Source: Paulinella micropora
Lineage: Eukaryota > Cercozoa > Imbricatea > Euglyphida > Paulinellidae
NCBI GenBank assembly: GCA_019918135.1
Contig: WBZZ01002039.1
Location: forward strand, 32,501 to 55,000
Length of the DNA stretch: 22,500 nt
Direction of reading: 5' to 3'
Of this stretch, positions 7,621 to 16,038 are shown one piece after another; position 1 is the stretch's first letter; the number at the start of each line of letters is the position of its first letter. The notes below the pieces were generated by a model. It searched no databases. It was not told the origin of the DNA and saw nothing but the letters and a program-made list of their open reading frames with translations. Made by a program: the position numbers and the translations under genes.

Positions 7621-7711
7621 CGGGGGGCAATATTAAACAATTACATATATTTTTTTTTATTTGTTCTATATATAAAATTATTAATCAAAATATAAAACCG
7701 AATTTTCTAAA

Positions 7712-7984
7712 ATGGCAAACATAAACCGCCCACCAAATGAAAAGATTATAGCCGACGGCACAACAACTTATATTAAGTCTTACCCATACATAAACAAAAA
7801 CGGCGACATATCTTATAATAAATACATATACACGAAGCCGAACAAACAGCAGGAGAAGAAGCAGAGAGCAGACGACAGACAAAACAAACGGGAACTAATA
7901 ACAACCATAAGAACAAAGCTAAGGGCAAATAACAAAAGCTTAAAAACAGCCGACGTAGAAACAATAAACAACATCTTAAATTAA
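7712..7984 (+). CDS. 90-aa basic protein of unknown function, left copy
   Basis: An intact ORF with ATG in an A-rich context behind an AT-rich leader containing TTCTATATATAAAA (about 7664-7677). Residues 10-45 are rich in Tyr/Ile/Lys/Gly with alternating pattern (TTYIKSYPYI-NKNGDISYNKYIY), suggesting a small beta sheet. Residues 43-75 are strongly basic (KQQEKKQRADDRQNKR), suggesting nucleic-acid binding. A diverged, broken paralogue with the same layout lies at 20094-20468. It converges with the 8024-8329 gene across 39 bp. The translation is identical in the right arm, unlike the two outer small genes. No named family recognised. Confidence 0.75.
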   Translation: MANINRPPNEKIIADGTTTYIKSYPYINKNGDISYNKYIYTKPNKQQEKKQRADDRQNKRELITTIRTKLRANNKSLKTADVETINNILN

Positions 7985-8023
7985 TACTACTTCTTCCTCG
8001 TTGCAGTCTTTGATAAACTTTTT

Positions 8024-8329
8024 TTAAAATATGGTTATAATCGCATAACGGCTTTTATCTTGCTTAGCCCGTGTTTTAATTTCTACGATTAACTCATAAA
8101 TACAATTTTTTTTAAATGCGGGTAAATCTGATTTTTCACACCTAACACTAATATTATTATTTTTTGAAGCATAAACGGGCAGATACGACCCTGGGGCTAA
8201 TTCTTCTAATTTCTTTTCTATTTTTGTTAGCTCGTCGCACGTCTTCTTATCTATCGCCCCATTAGTGATAAAACACAAATTACCGTAAATGTCCTTTTTA
8301 AGATATCTCGCCGTGATCGTTTTAGACAT
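8024..8329 (-). CDS. 101-aa protein of unknown function, left copy
   Basis: An intact ORF on the minus strand, divergent from the 8432 gene. The sequence alternates hydrophobic and charged residues: an N-terminal SKTITARYLKKD strand, a central acidic or Lys-rich helix (about 35-45), a YLPVYASKNN turn, then two more strand-like segments ending YAIITIF. A small beta-barrel (for example a single-strand DNA-binding OB fold) would fit a replication element but is a guess. The right-arm copy is destroyed by a 1.66-kb insertion and a 17-bp deletion, so this is the only usable copy. Confidence 0.7.
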   Translation of the reverse strand: MSKTITARYLKKDIYGNLCFITNGAIDKKTCDELTKIEKKLEELAPGSYLPVYASKNNNISVRCEKSDLPAFKKNCIYELIVEIKTRAKQDKSRYAIITIF

Positions 8330-8431
8330 TTTGATATATATTATTGATTAAAAAAGTTTATATAGAAAAAATATTATTTATTTATTATGTCATATTTTAT
8401 ATAGAGAACAAAAAAGCGGAAACAACCGAAA
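8330..8431. promoter_or_regulatory. Divergent promoter region
   Basis: A 102-bp AT-rich gap between start codons of divergent genes. TTTATATAGAAAAA (about 8358-8371) and TTTTATATAGAGAACAAAAAAG (about 8395-8416) match the TATATAGA(A/G)A boxes upstream of the primase and near 7665. Core promoters are inferred by recurrence and position. Mirror: 12330-12431. Confidence 0.5.
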
Positions 8432-9451
8432 ATGGCTAAATATGAATGTTTAAAGTGTGGTAATAAATATAAATCTATATCTGGTTACACTCACCATTTA
8501 ACACAGGAAGAAAACGACGACCTAAAAGTATGTATATCAACATTAAAAAGACATCTCGCGGAACTCTCGGCAGATTATCACGACCTAGCAGAAACAACAA
8601 ACACAATTTTTAAAAGGGCGAAAGAAATCAAAAAACAGAGAGATTTATTTTATACCACACTAGACACACAACGAAAGCCGGGTATTTATTTAGACGATGA
8701 TTTTAAGATAGGGGACCGAGAGCCGATGATATATAAAATACCAAAAACGGGGGCCGAATATTTTATTTTTAGCCGAAAGGCTATGGCCCGATTAGTAATA
8801 AAGGACCATACGGGGCAAATTAAGAAAATAGAAGGAATAAAGGACAAATTAACCACAAAAGAAAAAGAATTAAAGAAGCTTCAACGGGCTAAAAGCAAGG
8901 ATACAGACAACTTAGAAAAATTAAAAAAATTATATTCTACGGCACTAGCAACAATAAAAAACAATGAAGCGACAATAAAGGAATTAAGGGAAAGAGGACA
9001 AAAAAAGGACAGCTCGGCGGACATTATAGACGACACGGCAGACAGCTCGGCGGACGATACGGAGGACGACACAGACGACACGGCGGCAACGGTAGGCAAT
9101 ACGGCGGCAACGGTAGGCAATACGGCGGCATCGGTAGGCAATACGGCGGCAACGCTAGGCAATACGGCGGCAACGGTAGGCAATAGGGCGGACGGCTCGG
9201 CGGGCATTTCTGCGGACGACAAAAAAATATTATATGACTTTGAAATATTAAACAAATTCTCTAAAAACCTTATTTACGAAAGGACGGGACGAAAACCCCT
9301 TTATATTTCTATATACTACTTAACAACCCTAAGGGGCTTAGATTGTTATTTTTTAGAGGTGTTCGGCCTATCGCTCGCGGAGTTTATAGAGATATTTAAT
9401 AAGTTGAAGGCCCTACGGTTAAATATAGCAATCCACATATTAAAAAATTAG
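8432..9451 (+). CDS. 339-aa zinc-finger/coiled-coil protein with 7-residue repeats, left copy
   Basis: The N-terminus has a C2H2-like finger (C6-x2-C9 ... H21 H22). Residues about 85-130 contain a GAEYFIFSRKAMARLVI segment reminiscent of the Bro-N/MSV199/KilA-N-type modules of eukaryotic DNA viruses, followed by a Lys/Glu/Leu coiled coil (about 130-185); the domain match is tentative. An Asp/Ser-rich linker leads into five tandem 7-residue repeats (TAATVGN type, DNA 9080-9184) and then a conserved-looking C-terminal ~85 residues. The right copy (11289-12329) has six repeats and a few substitutions, but both stay open, suggesting the frame is or was under constraint. A DNA-binding regulatory role is inferred. 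Confidence 0.7.
   Translation: MAKYECLKCGNKYKSISGYTHHLTQEENDDLKVCISTLKRHLAELSADYHDLAETTNTIFKRAKEIKKQRDLFYTTLDTQRKPGIYLDDDFKIGDREPMIYKIPKTGAEYFIFSRKAMARLVIKDHTGQIKKIEGIKDKLTTKEKELKKLQRAKSKDTDNLEKLKKLYSTALATIKNNEATIKELRERGQKKDSSADIIDDTADSSADDTEDDTDDTAATVGNTAATVGNTAASVGNTAATLGNTAATVGNRADGSAGISADDKKILYDFEILNKFSKNLIYERTGRKPLYISIYYLTTLRGLDCYFLEVFGLSLAEFIEIFNKLKALRLNIAIHILKN
9080..9184. repeat. 21-bp coding tandem repeat, five units
   Basis: Five copies of ACGGCGGCAACGGTAGGCAAT-type units, in frame. The right arm has six (11556-11681). The length difference is a whole number of codons. Confidence 0.95.
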
Positions 9452-9475
9452 ATTATAATATAATTAAAACCGTTA

Positions 9476-9949
9476 TTAATTGGTATCAACACATAACATA
9501 AGCTCGTTTAACATTTCTTTTATACGGTAATTAATGGCCCTAACTAATAATTCATTATCACGGCCCGCCATTCTTATTAACTCCTTATATTTATTAAATA
9601 TCTCTTCTAACTCTTCGGCGGGGTCTGTGTCGTCATCGTTTAAACGGTCTAACGTCTCGCTGAATACATCTATTCTTTTTTTGTTTTTGTTCATTCGTCG
9701 GCACGGCTCGCAGTTCTTAAACCTTTTAGTTTTATCGGTTAAGAAGTCGCACCCACACTTGTGGCAATTTTTAAAAATCAGTTTTTCGGCCGTCGCTAAG
9801 TCCCCCGCGGGGTCGTCTATGGTCAGTTCTAAATCGTCGGCCTCCTGCTGTGGTGGTTTCGGCGGTGGTGTGCGCGGTCGGCTTCTCGGTGGTTTCGGGG
9901 CGGGTGTTGCGGGTAGCGGTGGGGCCGTTAATATAGACATCTTATACAT
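9476..9949 (-). CDS. 157-aa proline-rich Cys-cluster protein, left copy
   Basis: Two candidate starts, M1 (9949) and M4. Residues 8-35 are Pro-rich and basic (likely disordered). Residues 60-84 hold C62-x2-C65, C67 and C80-x2-C83, followed by the basic RRMNKNKKR, a probable zinc-binding nucleic-acid module. Residues 90-155 are acidic then helical. It converges with the 8432 gene across 24 bp. The adjoining spacer gene (9987-10672) has a similar layout of low-complexity N-terminus, two Cys pairs and basic region, and may be a paralogue. The right copy lacks both start codons. Confidence 0.65.
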   Translation of the reverse strand: MYKMSILTAPPLPATPAPKPPRSRPRTPPPKPPQQEADDLELTIDDPAGDLATAEKLIFKNCHKCGCDFLTDKTKRFKNCEPCRRMNKNKKRIDVFSETLDRLNDDDTDPAEELEEIFNKYKELIRMAGRDNELLVRAINYRIKEMLNELMLCVDTN

Positions 9950-9986
9950 ATAGTCTTAATGATAATATTTAAAACGGTAAAATATT

Positions 9987-10672
9987 TTATATCCCATATT
10001 CGGCCCGTAATATGTATTTTAATAACAAAAACTCTAACTCGCATTTTTTTTAAAATTCGGCGGGGCTGTTCGTCTGCTGTATTGAATATAGAGTTTTCAA
10101 GCGGTTTAAGATATTTGATAATATTTCGTCGTGATTGGTCATATTTCTTTATGCTTTCTATTCTCTCGTGATAATCCTCTTTTAAGCAAAGATAACGGCC
10201 CCGCTGGTGGTGTTCTACAAGGTGCTTTAATAACTGCTCTAATTTCTGTTTATAAATATTTATCTGTTTTTGTTCGTGTTCAATGTTCTTTATTATTATT
10301 GAAACTTAATTAATTAATATAAAATCGGCTTTTCGTATTATGCGGGCTTCTTCTTCTTTTGATATCGGCTGGGCGGTCTGTTTCGCCTCTTCTAGCTTTC
10401 GTCTCTCTCTGTTCGCCTTGTTTAATGCGGATAGCCTCGCGCGGTGCTTCTGGTAATATGTGGCGCGATATTCGGCCCGTTTTTCTGGTGATATGTTGCG
10501 GGCTCTCGTTAAGCAGGCCTTACACAGTAAAAACGGGGCCCCCGTATTATCTAAAATGACTTCTTTTTTTTTTACAGGTCTTTAAGGCACATTTAAAAGT
10601 ATCAAGTATTAACGGCGGGGTGGTGTTGTGTTGTTGTTGTGCGGGTTGTTGCTGTGCGGGTTGTATGTCCAT
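9987..10672 (-). pseudogene. Broken Cys-cluster gene in the palindrome spacer
   Basis: ATG at 10670-10672 opens a Gln/Pro-rich N-terminus (repeated PAQQQ) leading to C28 and C33. The frame is lost at a ten-A run on the minus strand (10564-10573). One frame over, coding character resumes with a second Cys pair (C-x2-C) and a long basic helix, ending at TAA 10306-10308. Directly after that TAA the same frame is open for about 85 more codons to an eight-A run (10034-10041), beyond which another frame ends at 9987-9989. So one ~229-codon gene appears broken by two homopolymer shifts and one stop. No second copy exists in the window. Confidence 0.55.
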
Positions 10673-10800
10673 AATTGGTATTTAAATCTTATTTTTGGTT
10701 TTATGTAATCTTAGACATAAAAAACAAAACAAAAACAGGAAAACAAAAAAGCAGGAAACAAAAACAACCCATAAAAAACATAAATAAATATCTTTGTAAG
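10673..10800. promoter_or_regulatory. A-rich region upstream of the spacer gene, ending at the junction
   Basis: AT-rich sequence with ACAAAACAAAAACAGGAAAACAAAAAAGC-type A-rich tracts on the plus strand. It is probably upstream DNA of the spacer gene, cut off by the fold-back junction at about 10801. No specific site recognised. Confidence 0.3.
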
Positions 10801-10802
10801 AT

Positions 10803-11264
10803 TATATATTAACGGCCCCACCGCTACCCGCAACACCCGCCCCGAAACCACCGAGAAGCCGACCGCGCACACCACCGCCGAAACCACCACAGCAGGAGGC
10901 CGACGATTTAGAACTGACCATAGACGACCCCGCGGGGGACTTAACGACGGCCGAAAAACTGATTTTTAAAAATTGCCACAAGTGTGGGTGCGACTTCTTA
11001 ACCGATAAAACTAAAAGGTTTAAGAACTGCGAGCCGTGCCGACGAATGAACAAAAACAAAAAAAGAATAGATGTATTCAGCGAGACGTTAGACCGTTTAA
11101 ACGATGACGACACAGACCCCGCCGAAGAGTTAGAAGAGATATTTAATAAATATAAGGAGTTAATAAGAACGGCGGGCCGTGATAATGAATTATTAGTTAG
11201 GGCCATTAATTACCGTATAAAAGAAATGTTAAACGAGCTTATGTTATGTGTTGATACCAATTAA
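10803..11264 (+). pseudogene. Start-less right copy of the 157-aa Cys-cluster gene
   Basis: The frame is open from 10800 to the stop at 11262-11264 and matches the left copy, with A-to-T and M-to-T type substitutions, but the junction removed both ATG codons and leaves TAA immediately upstream (10797-10799). The first in-frame ATG is 11046, after the Cys cluster. Its start lies exactly where the arm homology ends. Confidence 0.75.
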
Positions 11265-11288
11265 TAACGGTTTTAATTATATCATAAT

Positions 11289-12329
11289 CTAATTTTTTAA
11301 TATGTGGATTGCTATATTTAACCGTAGGGCCTTCAACTTATTAAATATCTCTATAAACTCCGCGAGCGATAGGCCGAACACCTCTAAAAAATAACAATCT
11401 AAGCCCCTTAGGGTTGTTAAGTAGTATATAGAAATATAAAGGGGTTTTCGTCCCGTCCTTTCGTAAATAAGGTTTTTAGAGAATTTGTTTAATATTTCAA
11501 AGTCATATAATATTTTTTTGTCGTCCGCAGAAATGCCCGCCGAGCCGTCCGCCCTATTGCCTACCGTTGCCGCCGTATTGCCTACCGTTGCCGCCGTATT
11601 GCCTACCGATGCCGCCGTATTGCCTACCGATGCCGCCGTATTGCCTACCGTTGCCGCCGTATTGCCTACCGTTGCCGCCGTGTCGTCTGTGTCGTCCTCC
11701 GTATCGTCCGCCGAGCTGTCCGCCGTGTCGTCTATAATGTCCGCCGAGCTGTCCTTTTTTTGTCCTCTTTCCCTTAATTCCTTTATTGTCGCTTCATTGT
11801 TTTTTATTGTTGCTAGTGCCGTAGAATATAATTTTTTTAATTTTTCTAAGTTGTCTGTATCCTTGCTTTTAGCCCGTTGAAGCTTCTTTAATTCTTTTTC
11901 TTTTGTGGTTAATTTGTCCTTTATTCCTTCTATTTTCTTAATTTGCCCCGTATGGTCCTTTATTACTAATCGGGCCATAGCCTTTCGGCTAAAAATAAAA
12001 TATTCGGCCCCCGTTTTTGATATTTTATATATCATCGGCTCTCGGTCCCCTATCTTAAAATCATCGTCTATATAAATACCCGGCTTTCGTTGTGTGTCTA
12101 GTGTGGTATAAAATAAATCTCTCTGTTTTTTGATTTCTTTCGCCCTTTTAAAAATTGTGTTTGTTGTTTCTGCTAGGTCGTGATAATCTGCCGAGAGTTC
12201 CGCGAGATGTCTTTTTAATGTTGATATACATACTTTTAGGTCGTCGTTTTCTTCCTGTGTTAAATGGTGAGTATAACCAGATATAGATTTATATTTATTA
12301 CCACACTTTAAACATTCATATTTAGCCAT
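11289..12329 (-). CDS. 346-aa zinc-finger/coiled-coil protein, right copy
   Basis: Mirror of 8432-9451, seven residues longer because it has six 7-residue repeats (four TAATVGN and two TAASVGN) instead of five. Other differences include L-to-I and P-to-S substitutions in the central module. The finger cysteines, coiled coil and C-terminus are intact, and the divergent promoter region (12330-12431) is preserved even though its other gene is destroyed. Confidence 0.7.
   Translation of the reverse strand: MAKYECLKCGNKYKSISGYTHHLTQEENDDLKVCISTLKRHLAELSADYHDLAETTNTIFKRAKEIKKQRDLFYTTLDTQRKPGIYIDDDFKIGDREPMIYKISKTGAEYFIFSRKAMARLVIKDHTGQIKKIEGIKDKLTTKEKELKKLQRAKSKDTDNLEKLKKLYSTALATIKNNEATIKELRERGQKKDSSADIIDDTADSSADDTEDDTDDTAATVGNTAATVGNTAASVGNTAASVGNTAATVGNTAATVGNRADGSAGISADDKKILYDFEILNKFSKNLIYERTGRKPLYISIYYLTTLRGLDCYFLEVFGLSLAEFIEIFNKLKALRLNIAIHILKN
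11556..11681. repeat. 21-bp coding tandem repeat, six units
   Basis: Right-arm version of the in-frame array, one unit longer than at 9080-9184. Confidence 0.95.
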
Positions 12330-12431
12330 TTTCGGTTGTTTCCGCTTTTTTGTTCTCTATATAAAATATGACATAATAAATAAATAATATTTTTTCTATA
12401 TAAACTTTTTTAATCAATAATATATATCAAA
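12330..12431. promoter_or_regulatory. Divergent promoter region, right copy
   Basis: Mirror of 8330-8431 with the same TATATAGA-type boxes. Confidence 0.45.
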
Positions 12432-14378
12432 ATGTCTAAAACGATCACGGCGAGATATCTTAAAAAGGACATTTACGACTAATGGGGCGATAGATAAGAA
12501 GACGTGCGACGAGCTAACAAACATATGTAAATTGGATGGATTTAGTGCGGTGGCACACGGAACTTAACGAGTTCTGATTATTTTTTAGTAATTTTTTTTT
12601 TGTTGTAGAGATCTAAATCAGATGATTGGCTTGCCATATTCAACTCAAAAATTAAATTTGAATTTGAAATATACGTAACGGTAATATTTTGACTATTTTA
12701 TAATGTAATACTAAAATGTGATTTTTTAATTTTTTTGATCAGGAAAGTATGGTGCGCAACCCTACACTTGTTAAGTTTTTATTTAGTGAAAACCACATGA
12801 TTTTATCTGTTGTAATTACTTAGTTCTGCGTACCACCCGGCAAGACGTTCTGACCATGTTTTTCAGTAAAAAATGCAATGAAATTCCCGGCTTCCATGGT
12901 GCGTCCTGGCCCGGCCAACCTAGGAAAAAAGCACAGAGGGGAGGGTTCCCTGAGTGCATCAGATATCTCTTAGCACAAGACATATCATAGCTATCTAAGT
13001 ATATACATAGTAACTTTAAGTGTTTTTCATCACTTGTATAAAATATCTTTTGATACTTTTACTTGTAGGCTACAAACTAGCTAGTAGAAAATCAGCTATT
13101 TTTTCCTTGTCGAAACATGAAAATCTATATTTTGTAGCTTAAGTATTATTTCTTGCACAGATGAATAGGTGAATCGTTTTGTATTATCATTAAACGTATT
13201 TCTCCAACTTTGTGTTATTTGTAAATGTCTGTGGAAGGCAAAAACTCAAAATCACAAAACCAGCATTTTTATGGTCTTGGGGACATATAAATTTTAGTAT
13301 TCATCAGTTTTAAGAATTTTAAGTATTGGAACCGTCTTTCACAACCATAAACTAAAGCTCCACCAAAGGATTTTTGTTCATTTTGCCTAGAAGCTACAAA
13401 CCAAAAAGTGGGTTTTCACAACTTCACGTGTCTGACCTACACATGCCTGTATATTTTTTCCTGGACCTTTCTCCTCCAGTTTTTTTAGTGTAATCATGTC
13501 TCCCTGACATATACTTACGATAGATACAAAAATATTGAAAAAGGGATGTGTCTGCTTCATTCCTGGAGGCAGGTAAGTCCAAGATGTCGGAATGTCAAAA
13601 AAGTTTTGACTAGTTTTCTTCTAGGTTTCATGTATTTTTTAGCTCCCCTTCCCCCAGAATTCAAGCTATAGTGTATTTTGACCCCCCCAACTCGTTTATG
13701 AGCTATAGGAGCAGTAATTCCTTTCATAATAAATTTTTGTTTGCTTTTTTATTTGCCCTTGAGGGACTGTTTTCCAGCCGACACTGTGTTTCTCAGAGAT
13801 ATTGAAAATTTTCCGAAATTCAATTAAATTATTTGTTAAGACGTATTGTGCAACGTTTCATAGTTCAAAGTCTAATAAAATAACAACCAAAGACAGATTC
13901 TTTAATCATAATCGTGGTTGCAAACCATTTTTTACCACATTGAATCAGCAAAAAAATGACGGCCCGACCTGTCTTTTTCCGAATTTTTTTCCACACGTAA
14001 TGGTGCTTTTTTACACAACTTCAATTATAGATTTCTCAAAAACTATTAAAAATAAGGATATGCTCACCATATTGAAATATTTCAAGAAATATATGAGGAA
14101 TCCTATGCGCAAATAATCAATTCAAAAAAGTCAAACCACTCACTAAGGAACTTTCCCTTATGTTGAATTTACATATGAAAATAGAAAAGAAATTAGAAGA
14201 ATTAGCCCCAGGGTCGTATCTGCCCGTTTATGCTTCAAAAAATAATAATATTAGTGTTAGGTGTGAAAAATCAGATTTACCCGCATTTAAAAAAAATTGT
14301 ATTTATGAGTTAATCGTAGAAATTAAAACACTGGCTAAGCAAGATAAAAGCCGTTATGCGATTATAACCATATTTTAA
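12432..14378 (+). pseudogene. Right copy of the 101-aa gene, disrupted by insertion
   Basis: The start codon and first residues are intact at 12432, then 17 bp are missing (after position 12471 relative to the left copy), the frame shifts, and at 12522 a 1656-bp element interrupts the gene. The remaining C-terminal two-thirds resumes at 14178 and runs to the stop at 14376-14378, with one R-to-L change. The uninterrupted left copy gives the ancestral state. Confidence 0.9.
12522..14177. mobile_element. 1656-bp non-autonomous transposon-like insertion
   Basis: Present only in the right arm; the empty site is seen at the mirror position in the left arm. Ends are 12-bp inverted repeats, CATATGTAAATT ... 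AATTTACATATG, with weaker similarity inside (AGTTCC/CTTA(A/G)(C/T)GAGT-like). The empty site has five A residues and the filled site three plus four, consistent with a 2-bp (AA) target duplication, though the A-run makes this ambiguous. AT-rich, with no transposase; the longest ORF (13802-14116, 104 codons) has no recognisable domain. Best read as a MITE or deletion derivative of a DNA transposon. Superfamily not assigned. Confidence 0.8.
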
Positions 14379-14417
14379 AAAAAGTTTATCAAAGACTGCA
14401 ACGAGGAAGAAGTAGTA

Positions 14418-14690
14418 TTAATTTAAGATGTTGTTTATTGTTTCTACGTCGGCTGTTTTTAAGCTTTTGTTATTTGCCCTTAGCTTTGTTCTTATGGTTG
14501 TTATTAGTTCCCGTTTGTTTTGTCTGTCGTCTGCTCTCTGCTTCTTCTCCTGCTGTTTGTTCGGCTTCGTGTATATGTATTTATTATAAGATATGTCGCC
14601 GTTTTTGTTTATGTATGGGTAAGACTTAATATAAGTTGTTGTGCCGTCGGCTATAATCTTTTCATTTGGTGGGCGGTTTATGTTTGCCAT
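14418..14690 (-). CDS. 90-aa basic protein of unknown function, right copy
   Basis: Mirror of 7712-7984 with an identical translation; leader with TATATAGAACAAA (about 14731-14743) and AT-rich promoter retained. Confidence 0.75.
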   Translation of the reverse strand: MANINRPPNEKIIADGTTTYIKSYPYINKNGDISYNKYIYTKPNKQQEKKQRADDRQNKRELITTIRTKLRANNKSLKTADVETINNILN

Positions 14691-14779
14691 TTTAGAAAAT
14701 TCGGTTTTATATTTTGATTAATAATTTTATATATAGAACAAATAAAAAAAATATATGTAATTGTTTAATATTGCCCCCC

Positions 14780-15195
14780 GTGTTTTTATGGGTCGGCGGG
14801 TCGTTATCTACCGTTTTTAGGGGTCGGCTGTCGGTCGGCTCAATGTGTTTTTTTGTCGTCTTCGGTTTCGCCGTCGGCGGGCCGTTATCTCCCGTTTTTA
14901 GGGGTCGGCTGGCGGTCGGCTCAATGTGTTTTTTTGTCGTCTTCGGTTTCGCCGTCGGCGGGCCGTTATCTCCCGTTTTTAGGGGTCGGCTGGCGGTCGG
15001 CTTAATGTGTTTTTTTTGTTGTCCTTTTGTTGTCCTTTTGTTGTCCTTTTGTTGTCCTTTTGTTGTCCTTTTGTTGTCGGTCGGCTTATGTGTTTTATTT
15101 GTCGGCGGGCCGTTATCTCCCCTTTTTAGGGGTCGGCTGGCGGTCGGCTCAATGTGTTTTTTTGTCGGCTGTGGTTTTCGCTGGTTTCGGGCCTT
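14780..15195. repeat. 81-bp tandem repeats with GCCGACC boxes, right
   Basis: Mirror of 7203-7620, two 11-bp units shorter. GGTCGGCTC boxes lie in the opposite orientation. Confidence 0.85.
15016..15076. repeat. 11-bp tandem array, five units
   Basis: GTCCTTTTGTT units, complement of the seven-unit array at 7303-7385. Confidence 0.9.
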
Positions 15196-15302
15196 TTCGC
15201 TCTCACTGTAAGCCCAAAAGGTTTTTAATATTCAAACCATTTATTTTTACCATATATAAATATCTGTTCCAATATATAAAAATGAAGATGAGGACGACAT
15301 AA

Positions 15303-15531
15303 AAAAAAATCACTCATTTTTAACCATATCAAAAACGGCTCCAAACACTCCAAAAGGCTTTTTTTTTTACCTACCACCATTACAAAAAAAACACACCCAT
15401 TTTTTAACCATATCAAAAAACGGCCCTAAACACTCTAAAAGGCTAATTTTAACGATGAGCCGACCGCCAGGATTTCTCTATAATAAAAACTGTCGGTCGG
15501 CTCATATATAAAAACGGCTCTAAACACTGCT
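15303..15531. repeat. Direct repeats in the non-coding field, right
   Basis: Mirror of 6849-7075: AAAAACGGC(C/T)C(T/C)AAACAC blocks separated by A-rich runs. Confidence 0.7.
15455..15505. repeat. Inverted repeat flanking an AT-rich loop, oriS-like, right
   Basis: ATGAGCCGACCGCCAG (15455-15470) and CTGTCGGTCGGCTCAT (15490-15505) around 19 AT-rich bases; mirror of 6874-6924. Confidence 0.65.
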
Positions 15532-15618
15532 AACCCCCCTTTTTAAACAACATCAAAAAAGGCCCGTGTTTTTTTATATACGGACATAAAATATTTAAAC
15601 ACAATATACAGACATAAA

Positions 15619-15711
15619 TTATTTAAGCTCTTTTTTTGCTAAAACCATTCGTTCTAATTTCTCCATACATTCCAATATAGAAAGCTCCTCAGCCTCTCCC
15701 GTTGTTGTCAT
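15619..15711 (-). CDS. 30-aa small ORF, right copy
   Basis: Mirror of 6667-6759 with the same length and start. Confidence 0.35.
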   Translation of the reverse strand: MTTTGEAEELSILECMEKLERMVLAKKELK

Positions 15712-15716
15712 ACCTC

Positions 15717-16037
15717 CTAAAACTGGAATAAATTATTATTATTAGTTCTTACGAATATTTCATTAACGGGGCCTTCTAACTTATAAAATTTTCTGTGTGT
15801 GTCAGTTGCTACAACTTTGACCCCGTATAAATCGCCCGTTAATCCGTTTATAAATTTCAAAATATGGTTTATAAATGTTTTACTATCTGCTTTTAATTCG
15901 GTTATAGCTTGTGCCTTTCGCCGTTCCTTCTTTAATTTTATTATTAGCTCCTGCGGGTTCGTTAAATATTCCTCGTGCATCTCTTTTAAGTTCTTTATTA
16001 AGTCAGCTCGGCTTATCTCTCGTTCGTCGTGGAATGT
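15717..16037 (-). pseudogene. Helicase C-terminal extension, last piece, right
   Basis: Mirror of 6341-6661; first ATG at 15980, frame open to the inversion edge at about 16037. Confidence 0.5.
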
Positions 16038-16038
16038 T

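Larger units (their letters stand above)
1..9949. repeat. Left arm of giant inverted repeat
   Basis: Nearly the whole segment reappears as its reverse complement at 10801-22500, with gene order and orientation mirrored. For example, the ORF at 3444-3746 (+) matches 18631-18933 (-), and 7712-7984 (+) matches 14418-14690 (-) with the same protein. The arm includes microsatellite, dispersed repeats, replicon genes and the candidate origin. Differences from the right arm are local: single-base deletions in the two outer small genes, two extra 11-bp units near 7303-7385, and one fewer 21-bp unit in the zinc-finger gene. The arm may continue beyond position 1. Confidence 0.95.
9950..10800. other. 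Unique central spacer of the palindrome
   Basis: About 850 bp has no counterpart in either arm. It carries a broken gene on the minus strand (9987-10672) and its AT-rich upstream region (10673-10800). The gene points the same way as the 9476-9949 gene, so the spacer reads as the natural continuation of the left-arm gene array up to a fold-back junction near 10801. Confidence 0.85.

Noticed and set aside
7077..7630. Cys/Phe/Val-rich ORFs on the minus strand (and mirror ORFs at 14714-15302)
   Set aside because: They are translations of the 11-bp and 81-bp tandem repeats; low complexity, and lengths change with repeat number.
8881..9255. 124-codon antisense ORF (mirror 11485-11880)
   Set aside because: Shadow of the 21-bp repeat and coiled-coil region of the zinc-finger gene.
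13802..14116. 104-codon ORF inside the right-arm insertion
   Set aside because: No transposase or other motif, and AT-rich sequence gives such ORFs by chance; kept only as a note in the element entry.
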